DNA of 64,000 bases from NCBI RefSeq assembly GCF_014641555.1, contig NZ_BMHY01000008.1:212939-276938 (forward strand), read 5' to 3'. Both the position numbers and the translations under genes were made by a program. Shown one piece after another: positions 36,580 through 44,581 of this stretch. Numbering within the stretch: the stretch's first letter is position 1; each line of letters begins with the position of its first letter. A model generated the notes under the pieces. The model searched no databases. It was not told the DNA's origin and was given only the letters and a program-made list of their open reading frames with translations. Source of the stretch: Paenibacillus radicis (ex Gao et al. 2016) (GTDB taxonomy: Bacteria; Bacillota; Bacilli; Paenibacillales; Paenibacillaceae).

Positions 36580-37494
36580 ATGAACCAAAAGAGCAATTCA
36601 ACAGGCACGTTTGCAATTGCAATCAGTCTGATCAGCAATTTACTGTTAACGATTCTGAAATTGGCAATCGGCCTGATGGTAGGCAGCCAGGTGCTTCTGG
36701 CGGACGGCATTCATAACGCCGGGGATGTCGTAGCAGCGGCCGCTGCCTTGAGCGCGACAATTATCGCCAGAAAACCGAGAGACAACGACCATCCTTACGG
36801 TCATGGCAAAGCCGAAGTGATTGGCTCCGCTATCGTAGCCGTTATTATGATTATTGCGGCCTTTTATATTGCTTATCATTCCGTTGAATCCTTTTTCCAT
36901 CCTGCTGTGCAAGCAAGCTATTTAGCATTGGCTGTAGCAGCGGTATCGCTGATATGGAAGCAATGGCTATACCTGTATTGCATCCGTCTAGGCAAACAAA
37001 TGAATAATAAAAGCTTAATTGCTACGGCTTACGACCATCTTGCCGATGTCTATGCATCGATCGCGGCGGTTGTTGGTGTCGGAGCTGCGCTCATCGGAGA
37101 CCATTTCGGCATCGCTTTTCTCAGCTACGGCGATCCCATCGCTGGAATTATCGTCGCGTACTTCATCTTGAAGCTCGCCTACCATATGGGGAAAGAAGCG
37201 ATTGACATCCTCATGGATAAAATGGTGGAGCAGGAGAAGTTGGACCTCTACGAGCATCTCGTCATTTCCGTGCCGGAAGTAAAACGAATCGACCGTATCC
37301 GTGCAAGGGAGCACGGTCACTACATCATTATCGACGTACGTGTCGGCATTCCTGCGGATTTGAACATCCAGGAAGGCCATGACGTTTCCAAAAAAATCAA
37401 AACGACGATTATGGAGCAGCATGACGATGTCGAGGAGGTGCTTGTGCATCTGAATCCTTGGTATGAAGATGAAGAAGATCAATTGTTGAAATAA
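36580..37494 (+). CDS. Cation diffusion facilitator family transporter
   Basis: 304 residues, six helices. Transport-site residues are in LADGIHNAGDV and YDHLADVYAS (His/Asp pairs); a cytoplasmic C-terminal domain (VKRIDRIRAREHGHYI, ending in a Glu/Asp-rich tail) follows. CDF proteins export Zn2+, Mn2+ or Fe2+ by proton antiport. The start at this ATG has AAAGGGG about 11 bp upstream; longer starts lack a ribosome binding site. The VOC gene follows after about 20 bp. Metal specificity is not assigned. Confidence 0.88.
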   Translation: MNQKSNSTGTFAIAISLISNLLLTILKLAIGLMVGSQVLLADGIHNAGDVVAAAAALSATIIARKPRDNDHPYGHGKAEVIGSAIVAVIMIIAAFYIAYHSVESFFHPAVQASYLALAVAAVSLIWKQWLYLYCIRLGKQMNNKSLIATAYDHLADVYASIAAVVGVGAALIGDHFGIAFLSYGDPIAGIIVAYFILKLAYHMGKEAIDILMDKMVEQEKLDLYEHLVISVPEVKRIDRIRAREHGHYIIIDVRVGIPADLNIQEGHDVSKKIKTTIMEQHDDVEEVLVHLNPWYEDEEDQLLK

Positions 37495-37516
37495 TATATT
37501 TCAGGAGGCTGCAGCC

Positions 37517-37912
37517 ATGTCACAGGAGATTTGGATTAACCTGCCGGTTAAAGATGTTGAGAAGTCAACTGCCTTTTTCAATGAAATTGGATTTCATGCG
37601 GATAACGTTGGCAGCGAGAGAGCCAAGCTTGTTGTTGGCCAAACAACGATTCTGCTGTTCCCGAATGCGGCGTTTGAGAAATTTACAGGTGCAGCAACCG
37701 CAGATACTTCCCATAGCGCAGAAGTCATATTTTCCATTGGCGCTGGAAGCAGAGAAGAAGTAGATGCCTTTATTCAAAAAGTGGAGGCTGCCGGAGGAAG
37801 CATCTTTGGCAAGCCCAGTGAAACGGACGGCTGGATGTACGGTGCAGGATTTGCCGATCTGGACGGTCACCGGCGTTTTTTACACCCCTATGAACAAAAA
37901 AAGAACGGCTGA
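37517..37912 (+). CDS. VOC-family protein (glyoxalase/bleomycin-resistance fold)
   Basis: 131 residues with the paired beta-alpha-beta-beta-beta fold pattern: EIWINLPVKDVEKSTAFF start and a second half ending DLDGHRRFLHPYE. Likely metal-dependent, function unknown. GGAGG precedes the ATG. Its stop lies inside the arm of a terminator hairpin shared with htpG on the other strand. Perhaps co-transcribed with the CDF transporter, since no terminator separates them. Confidence 0.8.
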   Translation: MSQEIWINLPVKDVEKSTAFFNEIGFHADNVGSERAKLVVGQTTILLFPNAAFEKFTGAATADTSHSAEVIFSIGAGSREEVDAFIQKVEAAGGSIFGKPSETDGWMYGAGFADLDGHRRFLHPYEQKKNG

Positions 37913-37928
37913 ATGTTCAGCCGTTCTT
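37894..37928. terminator. Terminator shared by VOC and htpG genes
   Basis: The perfect stem AAGAACGGCTGAA / TTCAGCCGTTCTT with a T7 run on the minus strand side, which serves htpG best. Confidence 0.85.
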
Positions 37929-37951
37929 GGGGATTGATCATGGTCTTGGTA

Positions 37952-39832
37952 CTATACCATGATTTTGCAAATATCGTTTGTGAACTCAACCGGATCTTGA
38001 ACCGGCAAGCCTTCGATAAGAAGCGCTTGGTTGTACAGCAGGCTCGTGTACAGATCAACCTTCGTTTTATCCTGCTCGTAAGCCGCTTTCAACGAGGCAT
38101 AAACCGGATGGTTGACGTTGATTTCAAGAATTTTCTCAGCTTTGATATCTTGATTGTTCGGCATCGCCTTCAAAATTTTCTCCATCTCGATCGTCACTTC
38201 GCCCTCAGTGGACAAACAAACTGGATGAGACTTCAATCGTTTCGATGCTTTGACCTTCGTCACTTTACCCGACAGCAGTCCAGCCATATGCGCGAACAGA
38301 TCCTGGTTCTCGTTCTCTTCGGCATTGCTGTCCTTGTCGTCTGCATCCGGCTCGATGCCGAGATCGCCGCTGGATACCGATTTGAATTCCTTCTCCTTGT
38401 AGCTTGCAATCATTTTCACAGCGAATTCGTCAATATCGTCCGTGAAGTACAGAATTTCATAGCCTTTGTCCGATACAATTTCCGTTTGCGGAAGCTTCTC
38501 GATACGGGCGATGGATTCACCTGCAGCGTAGTAGATGAACTTCTGGTCTTCCGGCATACGGGAGATATATTCGTCCAGCGTGACGAGCTTTTTCTCCTTC
38601 GAGGAGTAGAACAGCAGCAGATCCTGCAGCGTGTCTTTGTTTGCGCCGTAATCGCTGTATACACCGTATTTCAGCTGGCGGCCGAACGATTCGTAGAACT
38701 TCTCGTATTTATCCCGCTCGTCCTTGAGCAAGCTTTGGAGCTGGCCTTTAATTTTGTTTTTAATGTTTTTCGCGATCAGCTGAAGCTGGCGGTCATGCTG
38801 CAGCAGCTCACGGGAAATGTTGAGCGACAGGTTTTCCGAATCGACCATCCCTTTGACGAAGCCGAAGTAATCCGGAAGCAGGTCTGAGCATTTGTCCATA
38901 ATGAGGACGCCATTCGAATACAGCTCCAGGCCTTTCTCGTATTCTTTCGTATAGTAGTCAAACGGAGTATTCTCCGGAATGTATAGAATCGCATTGTAGA
39001 CGACTGCACCGTCTGCGCTGATATGGATGTGCTTGATCGGCTTGTCGAAGCCGTAGCGCTTCTCGAAGTAGAAATTATCGTAATCCTCCGGCGTCAGCTC
39101 GGATTTGTTTTTGCGCCAGATCGGAACCATGCTGTTAACCGTTTGTTCTTCTGTAAAGCTCTCGAACTCATTCTCTTCGCCTTCCTTCGGACGGCTGCTG
39201 GTAATGTCCATCTTGATCGGATAGCGGATGAAGTCCGAATATTTTTTAACAATCGATTTCAGACGGTACTCGTCCAAATACTCGTCGTATTGGTCGTCTT
39301 CGGTGTTTTCTTTAATTTTCAGCGTAATGTCTGTACCGATAGTTGCTTTCTCGGCAGGTACAATCGTATAGCCGTCTGCACCCGTCGACTCCCACTTGTA
39401 GGCTTGCTCGCTGCCGAGCGCCTTGCTGACAACAGTCACTTCATCGGCGATCATAAAGGCGGAGTAGAAGCCAACGCCAAATTGGCCGATAATGTTATGG
39501 CCGTCTTTCGCTTCGTTCTCTTTCTTGAAGGCAAGGGAGCCGCTTTTCGCGATAATGCCGAGGTTGTTCTCCAGATCCTCTTCGGTCATGCCGATACCTG
39601 TATCGGAAATCGTCAGCGTCCGGTTCGCTTTGTCAGCAGTGATTTTCACAAAATAGCTGTCACGGTCGAAGTTCAGCTGATCGTCTGTGAGCGCTTTGTA
39701 GTATATTTTATCGATGGCGTCGCTTGCGTTGGAAATGAGTTCGCGCAGAAAAATTTCCTTTTGCGTATAAATGGAGTTGATCATCATCTCGAGCAGTCGT
39801 TTGGACTCGGCTTGAAACTGTTTCTTTGACAT
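37952..39832 (-). CDS. htpG: Molecular chaperone HtpG (Hsp90)
   Basis: 626 residues, the usual length. GHKL ATP-binding motifs: NASDAIDKIYY, DTGIGM and GQFGVGFYSAF. Middle and C-terminal dimerisation domains follow. The ATG was chosen for AAAGGAG upstream; the long frame would include the operator. A perfect CIRCE lies between the promoter and the start, so HrcA should repress it. B. subtilis htpG lacks CIRCE, so the regulation differs from that model. Monocistronic. Confidence 0.95.
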   Translation of the reverse strand: MSKKQFQAESKRLLEMMINSIYTQKEIFLRELISNASDAIDKIYYKALTDDQLNFDRDSYFVKITADKANRTLTISDTGIGMTEEDLENNLGIIAKSGSLAFKKENEAKDGHNIIGQFGVGFYSAFMIADEVTVVSKALGSEQAYKWESTGADGYTIVPAEKATIGTDITLKIKENTEDDQYDEYLDEYRLKSIVKKYSDFIRYPIKMDITSSRPKEGEENEFESFTEEQTVNSMVPIWRKNKSELTPEDYDNFYFEKRYGFDKPIKHIHISADGAVVYNAILYIPENTPFDYYTKEYEKGLELYSNGVLIMDKCSDLLPDYFGFVKGMVDSENLSLNISRELLQHDRQLQLIAKNIKNKIKGQLQSLLKDERDKYEKFYESFGRQLKYGVYSDYGANKDTLQDLLLFYSSKEKKLVTLDEYISRMPEDQKFIYYAAGESIARIEKLPQTEIVSDKGYEILYFTDDIDEFAVKMIASYKEKEFKSVSSGDLGIEPDADDKDSNAEENENQDLFAHMAGLLSGKVTKVKASKRLKSHPVCLSTEGEVTIEMEKILKAMPNNQDIKAEKILEINVNHPVYASLKAAYEQDKTKVDLYTSLLYNQALLIEGLPVQDPVEFTNDICKIMV

Positions 39833-39872
39833 GAAGGAGCTCCTTTCGATTTGGGGAAGCTTTCGATTTAGC

Positions 39873-39899
39873 TTAGCACTCATTGCGTTCGAGTGCTAA
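39873..39899. promoter_or_regulatory. CIRCE element (HrcA operator) upstream of htpG
   Basis: A perfect TTAGCACTC-N9-GAGTGCTAA inverted repeat between the promoter and htpG start, matching the established CIRCE consensus in both arms. Confidence 0.95.
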
Positions 39900-39909
39900 T
39901 TCTTTCTTT

Positions 39910-39939
39910 TATATACCATATCCCAATTTGCACTGTCAA
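39910..39939 (-). promoter_or_regulatory. Sigma-A promoter of htpG
   Basis: On the minus strand TTGACA, 18-bp spacer, TATATA. The CIRCE lies immediately downstream over the transcription start. Confidence 0.75.
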
Positions 39940-39993
39940 TGTTGGGCGAGGCACAGGGGGAGGGGATGAAGGCTGCTGAGAGCATCTAGGGCA

Positions 39994-40181
39994 TTCAAAA
40001 TGCAAAAGTGCATGTTGTTAAGGGGTAGAAGGCTGTATTTTCGCTTCAAAATGTAAAAGTACATTTTGATGGGCTAAATTTGGTTGAATGGAGTGATTAT
40101 GCGGCATTCAAAATGCAGATTTGCATTTTGAATCGATTTATCGACTAAATAGTGGGAAATGAAATGCACTTTTGCATTTTG
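39994..40181. repeat. Cluster of four TGCA-centred inverted repeats
   Basis: Four short dyads of the form AAAATGCA-n-TGCATTTT occur at 39994-40017, 40045-40069, 40107-40132 and 40161-40181. The third, TTCAAAATGCA pairing with TGCATTTTGAA, is the most perfect. No ORF covers them. Confidence 0.7.
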
Positions 40182-40198
40182 TTTTGCCGAGAGGATAC

Positions 40199-40297
40199 TT
40201 AAGGTGCCACTAACTCTACCTTTATTCGATCAGGGTCTTCGAAAAACAGAGCATAATATTGTTCTCCGCCCGCGAACGGCTTACGCTGCTATTAGCG
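40199..40297 (-). pseudogene. C-terminal scrap of a VOC-family gene
   Basis: The minus strand encodes PFAGGEQYYALFFEDP then DRIKVELVAP and a stop, typical of the last strand of a VOC protein. No N-terminal part or start remains. Confidence 0.6.
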
Positions 40298-40316
40298 CGA
40301 CTTTCGCACACAAAAG

Positions 40317-40955
40317 CTAATTAATGGCGATACGAGTCTGAACCGTCTTTAAGGTTTGTACATGCAACGTACTGATTGCCTCCATGAGCCGGTTCGCTTT
40401 ATCGCTATATTGGCTGCTCAGCTCGGCATCCTTTAAGCTGTTCAAATTGATCTGAACGGTCAGCAACGCAGATTCGGCTGCTGCCTTCATCATAATGGCG
40501 CCGATGCCAAGGTCGGAGATGACATTTTTGTTGGCGGCGTTAGCTATACTTTCGGTGCTTTCGAGGCCATTCTTGCATGCTTTCATCAGTTCCAGAGGCA
40601 CATCAATTGCTCTTATAGCAGCTAGTTGAATGGCCTGCTTGCGCAGCGTTTTCTCCTCGTCCGTCCCCGCTGGCAGCTTAACTGCATGCATATACGTATC
40701 GAAGGAAGCGATGTCGGCTGCGAGCAGCGCCTCGCATTGCCCGGTGAAATGCTGCATTTTTGCTAGTGCGTCTGTTACTAGCGGCTGGAAGTCGGCGTAT
40801 TTCTCGCCCTGCGTCAGATTGCATACCATGGAGGTCATGGCGGCGCCGAGCGCTGCGGCGAGAGCGGCGACACTGCCTCCTCCTGGCGTAGGGCTGGAGC
40901 TGGACGATTGCTGAACAAAGTCGCGGATGGAGTAATCCCAGTTAATTGGAGTCAT
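40317..40955 (-). CDS. Cyclodeaminase/cyclohydrolase family protein (FTCD C-terminal domain)
   Basis: 212 residues, PF04961-type. The Gly-rich PTPGGGSVAAL motif binds the folate, as in the C-terminal domain of formiminotransferase-cyclodeaminase. It lies behind folD with a 14-bp overlap, so folate one-carbon interconversion (formimino-THF to methenyl-THF) is the most likely role. Both genes lie under the ZTP riboswitch, which links them to purine synthesis shortage. No separate formiminotransferase domain is present. Confidence 0.82.
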   Translation of the reverse strand: MTPINWDYSIRDFVQQSSSSSPTPGGGSVAALAAALGAAMTSMVCNLTQGEKYADFQPLVTDALAKMQHFTGQCEALLAADIASFDTYMHAVKLPAGTDEEKTLRKQAIQLAAIRAIDVPLELMKACKNGLESTESIANAANKNVISDLGIGAIMMKAAAESALLTVQINLNSLKDAELSSQYSDKANRLMEAISTLHVQTLKTVQTRIAIN

Positions 40956-41811
40956 TGCGTAGAACCTCTCCTTGTTGTGAAGCTAGTGCCTTCATCAAGT
41001 TTTCGAACAAAATAGCTGTAGTCAATGTACCGACGCCTCCAGGAACAGGAGAAACAGCGGCAACGATATCTCCGATATCGCTTGCTGCGTCGCCGACGAT
41101 TTTTCCGTCTGCTTGTTCATTTATTCCCGCATCGATGACAGCCAAACCTTCATGCACCATCTCCTTGTTAACGATGTTGGGGTGGCCGACTGCGACGAAA
41201 GCAATCTCGGCATGCCGCAGATGTGAAGCGATATCTGTCGTGCGGGAATGGCACACGGTTACAGTGGCCTGTTCCCTCTGCAGCATATGGAACAATGGCA
41301 GGCCAACCGTCTGGCCTCTGCCGACAAGCGTTACGTTTTTCCCCGACAATGAATAACCGTAATGCTTGAGCAGCCGGATGCAGGCTTGCGGCGTAGCGGG
41401 ATATAGACCAGCATCACCGGTAACCACGGCAAGCTTATTCGCTGGCGTTACACCGTCGACGTCTTTAGCGGGATCGATCGCATTTTCGATGATACGGGTC
41501 GATATTCCCTTGGGCAGGGGAAGCTCCAGCATAATGCCGTGAACATTGGCGTCAGCATTAAGCAGGCTGATTCGTTCCAGCAATTCATTCTCGTTTACCC
41601 GGGAGTTGAAGGTGTGGAGCTGGAAGGCAATGCCTAACCGGTCGGCAAGCTTGCGTTTGGCCCCGGCATAGTAGGCGGAAGCGGGATCGCCCTCCACGAG
41701 CAGCGTTGCGATACAAGGCTGAACGCCTCTCCGTTTCCATGCTTCCACCTGCGCTGTGACTCCGGCATAGGCAAGCTCCGCCGGTTCTTTCGCTTTCATC
41801 AATACGGCCAT
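40942..41811 (-). CDS. folD: Methylenetetrahydrofolate dehydrogenase/cyclohydrolase FolD
   Basis: 289 residues, the canonical length. FolD motifs: AYYAGAKRKL (the catalytic Lys region), GRGQTVGLP (nucleotide-binding) and PGGVGTLTTA. It converts 5,10-methylene-THF to 10-formyl-THF via methenyl-THF for purine synthesis. The start lies behind ACAAGGAGG; the longer frame runs through the riboswitch and was rejected. The ZTP riboswitch directly upstream controls it. Confidence 0.95.
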   Translation of the reverse strand: MAVLMKAKEPAELAYAGVTAQVEAWKRRGVQPCIATLLVEGDPASAYYAGAKRKLADRLGIAFQLHTFNSRVNENELLERISLLNADANVHGIMLELPLPKGISTRIIENAIDPAKDVDGVTPANKLAVVTGDAGLYPATPQACIRLLKHYGYSLSGKNVTLVGRGQTVGLPLFHMLQREQATVTVCHSRTTDIASHLRHAEIAFVAVGHPNIVNKEMVHEGLAVIDAGINEQADGKIVGDAASDIGDIVAAVSPVPGGVGTLTTAILFENLMKALASQQGEVLRNDSN

Positions 41812-41841
41812 GATTTTGTTCCTCCTTGTTTGGGTGAAATG

Positions 41842-41891
41842 AAAAAAAAGCATCCGCAGAGCGCTCGTCAAAAACGAGCACCCGCAAATAC
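41842..41891 (-). terminator. Terminator of the ZTP riboswitch expression platform
   Basis: On the minus strand the stem GTATTTGCGGGTGCTCG / CGAGCGCTCTGCGGATGC is followed by TTTTTTTT, between aptamer and folD ribosome binding site. Ligand binding is expected to prevent it, so folD is ON when ZTP/ZMP is high. Confidence 0.85.
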
Positions 41892-41892
41892 T

Positions 41893-41976
41893 TTTCCCCA
41901 GGCGAACGGCACGGTGCAGCCGCATGCTTCCTCGTGGTTTATTCCACTCGAATCTCGCCAGTCGCATGCGGCGATG
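41893..41976 (-). ncRNA. ZTP riboswitch (pfl motif) aptamer
   Basis: On the minus strand the conserved blocks appear in order: GCGACTGGCGA, GTGGAAT-AAACCAC, GAGGAAGCATGCGG, and the 3' block CCGTTCGCCTGGGG. These match the pfl/ZTP riboswitch consensus (Firmicute folD, pur and glyA leaders). It senses ZTP/ZMP, which accumulates when 10-formyl-THF is short. Confidence 0.85.
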
Positions 41977-42113
41977 TTGGCTTTATTTTATCAAAAGGAT
42001 GTCTGAAAAGGAAGCGGCGGAATAAAGCATTCTGCCGGAATCATTGCTATTGTTCGCCTGCTATTGGTACAATACTTCTTAGTAGATTGCGATAGACGAG
42101 GGAGCTGTAACGA

Positions 42114-42305
42114 TTGACCAAAGGAAAAAAGAAAAGCGGCATCGGGCAAGGAACGGGCAAAAAAGGCTGGAGCCGTTGGGATAAAGCAGCAAAAGCGAAA
42201 AGCGTAAAGCGCGTGTTTAGCAAAAACGGCAAGCCTGGGGCCGCCGGCAAGAAGGCTGATGAAGGCGCAGGCGCTTCTGCCAGCGTTAAGAAAGATTCGA
42301 ATTAA
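42114..42305 (+). CDS. Small lysine-rich hypothetical protein
   Basis: 63 residues with a TTG start behind GAGGGAG. Extremely rich in Lys/Gly/Ala (KGKKKSGIGQGTGKKG, KNGKPGAAGKKAD) and without hydrophobic segments. It may bind nucleic acid. I do not recognise a family. It lies alone upstream of a terminator; coding status rests on RBS and composition. Confidence 0.5.
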   Translation: MTKGKKKSGIGQGTGKKGWSRWDKAAKAKSVKRVFSKNGKPGAAGKKADEGAGASASVKKDSN

Positions 42306-42315
42306 GCAAGCAATT

Positions 42316-42351
42316 GGCCGTTCCCGGCAAGCTGAGGGGATGGCCTTTTTT
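42316..42351 (+). terminator. Rho-independent terminator after the lysine-rich gene
   Basis: GGCCGTTCCC pairs with GGGGATGGCC, followed by TTTTTT. Confidence 0.7.
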
Positions 42352-42381
42352 GCGCTGATAGGGCTTTAGGGGGATTCTGCT

Positions 42382-43143
42382 ATGCAACGCGCATTTATAT
42401 TTCAAAGCGAACGATCAAATAAGTTTTGGCGTATTTCGTGCAACGGCCCCGTATACACGGTTCATTTTGGACGGATCAACACAAACGGCAGAATGCTCGA
42501 TAAAAGGTTCAGGAGTGAAGAGGAGTGCTTGCGCCAAGCGGAACGAATCATTGCGCAAAAGCTGAAAAAAGGCTATTGGGTCGACCCGTCATTTGAGACT
42601 GTTGAACGTTACCAATGCTACTATGATGACTCATCTGAAGGGCTGCAGCACCGTACTTCTCACCCTCGTTTTACGGGGCATTTCGCTGAGCTATTCTATT
42701 ACAATTCGGGCGATGAGGATACTCCGTTTGGCAAGAAGGAAAGCTTGGCGGCACTTCGTGCGTTGGAGATGTATATCCAGCAGCAGGGGGCAGAGGCAGG
42801 AATCGCTGAGCTGGTAGCGAGTTTTCCGCATCTGCTGATCGAGAGGGACTGGGACATGCTGTACGTCCCGGCGCATCGGACCGATGAAGCTTTTGTGAAA
42901 AAGCTGATGGAAGGGCCGAAACTGGATCGGATGAGCAACGCGGAGCTTCTGCTGCTGAACGACCGCGTGATTGTAGCGGCGGCACTGGGCCAGATCAAGA
43001 TTATGGGCGAGCTGAGTCTAGTCTTGAGAACGGAGGCGCTTCGATCTCTGGAGCGCATGAACGTGCTGAAGCGGCTGACAGGGGACACGGAGAGGGGAAG
43101 GTGTATCCGGGAGCGGACGGCGAAGGATTTAGTTAGTTTCTGA
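42382..43143 (+). CDS. WGR domain-containing protein
   Basis: 253 residues. The N-terminal 75 residues form a WGR-like domain (FWRISCNGPVYTVHFGRINTNG, RFRSEEECLRQAERIIAQKLKKGY), found in DNA-binding PARP proteins and MolR-type regulators. The remainder is helical and not recognised. No enzymatic domain follows, so it may be a nucleic-acid-binding partner. Standalone; an AGGGGGA-like site precedes the ATG. Confidence 0.75.
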   Translation: MQRAFIFQSERSNKFWRISCNGPVYTVHFGRINTNGRMLDKRFRSEEECLRQAERIIAQKLKKGYWVDPSFETVERYQCYYDDSSEGLQHRTSHPRFTGHFAELFYYNSGDEDTPFGKKESLAALRALEMYIQQQGAEAGIAELVASFPHLLIERDWDMLYVPAHRTDEAFVKKLMEGPKLDRMSNAELLLLNDRVIVAAALGQIKIMGELSLVLRTEALRSLERMNVLKRLTGDTERGRCIRERTAKDLVSF

Positions 43144-43690
43144 GGCGGATAGCTAGTGAAGCAACACTATCGCCAAAATTGTACTGAAACAGATAGTCGT
43201 TAATCTGAGTAGCACTGTTACTGGCAATAATGTTATTGTCGTCGCAGCTTCTATCGTTGTTCGGAACCTTAAAGACTAACTTCGCTATTTAACTACACTT
43301 TTTTCTTTATTTACATGTTGAAATCTAGCAAAATCAGAGTTTTTGCGGTTTTAAGTGAACTTTTTTCTCTATTCGGAAATTGAATTCCTCTGTTGTTACC
43401 TTTTCGACGTTATTGGTTCAATAGCGTGCAACCAGGCTGAAAATAAGGTAGATTCATTACACAATAAGGAAAAATATTACCGATAGTCAATTGGATACGA
43501 AGAGCAAGTGTGTGCAGAGGGGAAATATGCAAAAATAAAATGCCTCTAAAAGGGGGCGTCTGGAATTAGCAGTGAGTCAGCGACACTCTAGCCGGGAAAC
43601 GGAACAAGAGATGCTCAACAGCTCCCTATACAAATTTCCTCGTATTGCCTAATAGAGAATGATCAGTTATAGTATTGGTGATAAATCGCA
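43144..43690. other. Non-coding intergenic region with direct repeats
   Basis: It has no convincing ORF. Two diverged direct repeats of about 35 bp (TTTAACTACACTTTTTTC at 43288-43322 and TTTTAAGTGAACTTTTTTC at 43349-43384) lie in it. The remainder is AT-rich and otherwise unexplained, running up to the TPP riboswitch promoter. Confidence 0.5.
43645..43673 (+). promoter_or_regulatory. Sigma-A promoter of the thiamine operon
   Basis: TTGCCT, 17-bp spacer, TATAGT, about 23 bp before the TPP aptamer. Confidence 0.6.
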
Positions 43691-43695
43691 TATGA

Positions 43696-43787
43696 AGTGC
43701 GGGTGCTGGATAAAGTCCGGCTGAGATAGGCAACTTGTTTGCCTGACCGTTAATCTGAACCAGGTAATGCTGGCGTAGAGAACATTT
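43696..43787 (+). ncRNA. TPP riboswitch (thi box)
   Basis: Conserved blocks in order: GCGGGTGCTGG, GGCTGAGAT, CTGAACC, GGTAATGCTGGCGTAG. A terminator follows within 15 bp, so TPP should stop transcription of the downstream operon. Matches the THI element consensus. Confidence 0.92.
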
Positions 43788-43795
43788 CGAATTGT

Positions 43796-43830
43796 AAGCC
43801 ATTCGTCTATTCTCGAATGGCTTTTTGTTG
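43796..43830 (+). terminator. Terminator of the TPP riboswitch
   Basis: The perfect stem AAGCCATTCG / CGAATGGCTT with TTTTTGTTG tail. Confidence 0.85.
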
Positions 43831-43891
43831 TGTTTCGAGCGCCTTAGCTTACGTTACCGACGGTTACTAAGCAAAGGAGTGCAGATGAAAA

Positions 43892-44581
43892 ATGGTAAAC
43901 ATGCATGTGAAAGAACGATTCAGCGACAGGTTGTATGAGGGCTCGAAAGATATCTGGGAGCAGAGCCATCGGCATCCGTTTCTGGCGGAGCTCAAGGCGG
44001 GGACGCTAGACCCCGAACGGTTCAAATATTACCTCATGCAAGATTATGTCTATTTGATCGACTATGCCAAAATGTTTGCTTTCGGCAGCATTAAAGCCGG
44101 TGATCTGGAGATGATGGGCAAGTTCTCAGCGCTTTGTGACTCGACACTTAATGTGGAGATGGGGCTGCACCGGCAATATGCCGAGAAGTTCGGCGTGACG
44201 CGGGAGCAGTTGGAGTCGACAGAGCCGTCTCCAACGACAGTTGCTTATACGAAATATTTGCTGGATGTGGCAGCGCAAGGTACGCTTGCTGAAGTGACGG
44301 CAGCCGTTCTGCCCTGCATGTGGAGCTATCGGGAGATCGGCGTACTGTTTACACAAGATTCTGCAGCGATGGAGCATCCGCTCTACGGGGAATGGATACG
44401 AATGTACGGTTCGCCTGAGTTTAGCGAATTGACGGATTGGTGCATCGGCGTAATGGATCGATTGGCGGAGGGGCTGGCAGAGCCTGAGCTCGCCAAGCTG
44501 GAGCGTCATTTCCTCATTGCGTCGAAGCTGGAATATATGTTTTGGGATATGGCATACCGCCAGGAAGAGTGGCCGGTGTGA
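43892..44581 (+). CDS. tenA: Thiaminase II / aminopyrimidine aminohydrolase TenA
   Basis: 229 residues, single TenA domain. The catalytic Cys is in PCMWSY, with the usual YLMQDYVYL near the N-terminus and a Glu near EWIRMYGSPEF. It hydrolyses aminomethylpyrimidine derived from degraded thiamine to HMP for salvage. It is the first gene after the TPP riboswitch and overlaps the ABC ATPase start (GTGA). The start was taken at the first ATG after the AAAGGAG site; another lies three codons on. Confidence 0.92.
   Translation: MVNMHVKERFSDRLYEGSKDIWEQSHRHPFLAELKAGTLDPERFKYYLMQDYVYLIDYAKMFAFGSIKAGDLEMMGKFSALCDSTLNVEMGLHRQYAEKFGVTREQLESTEPSPTTVAYTKYLLDVAAQGTLAEVTAAVLPCMWSYREIGVLFTQDSAAMEHPLYGEWIRMYGSPEFSELTDWCIGVMDRLAEGLAEPELAKLERHFLIASKLEYMFWDMAYRQEEWPV

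Noticed and set aside
37913..38887. 324-codon plus-strand frame opposite htpG
   Set aside because: Antisense shadow of htpG, which has full family motifs and CIRCE.
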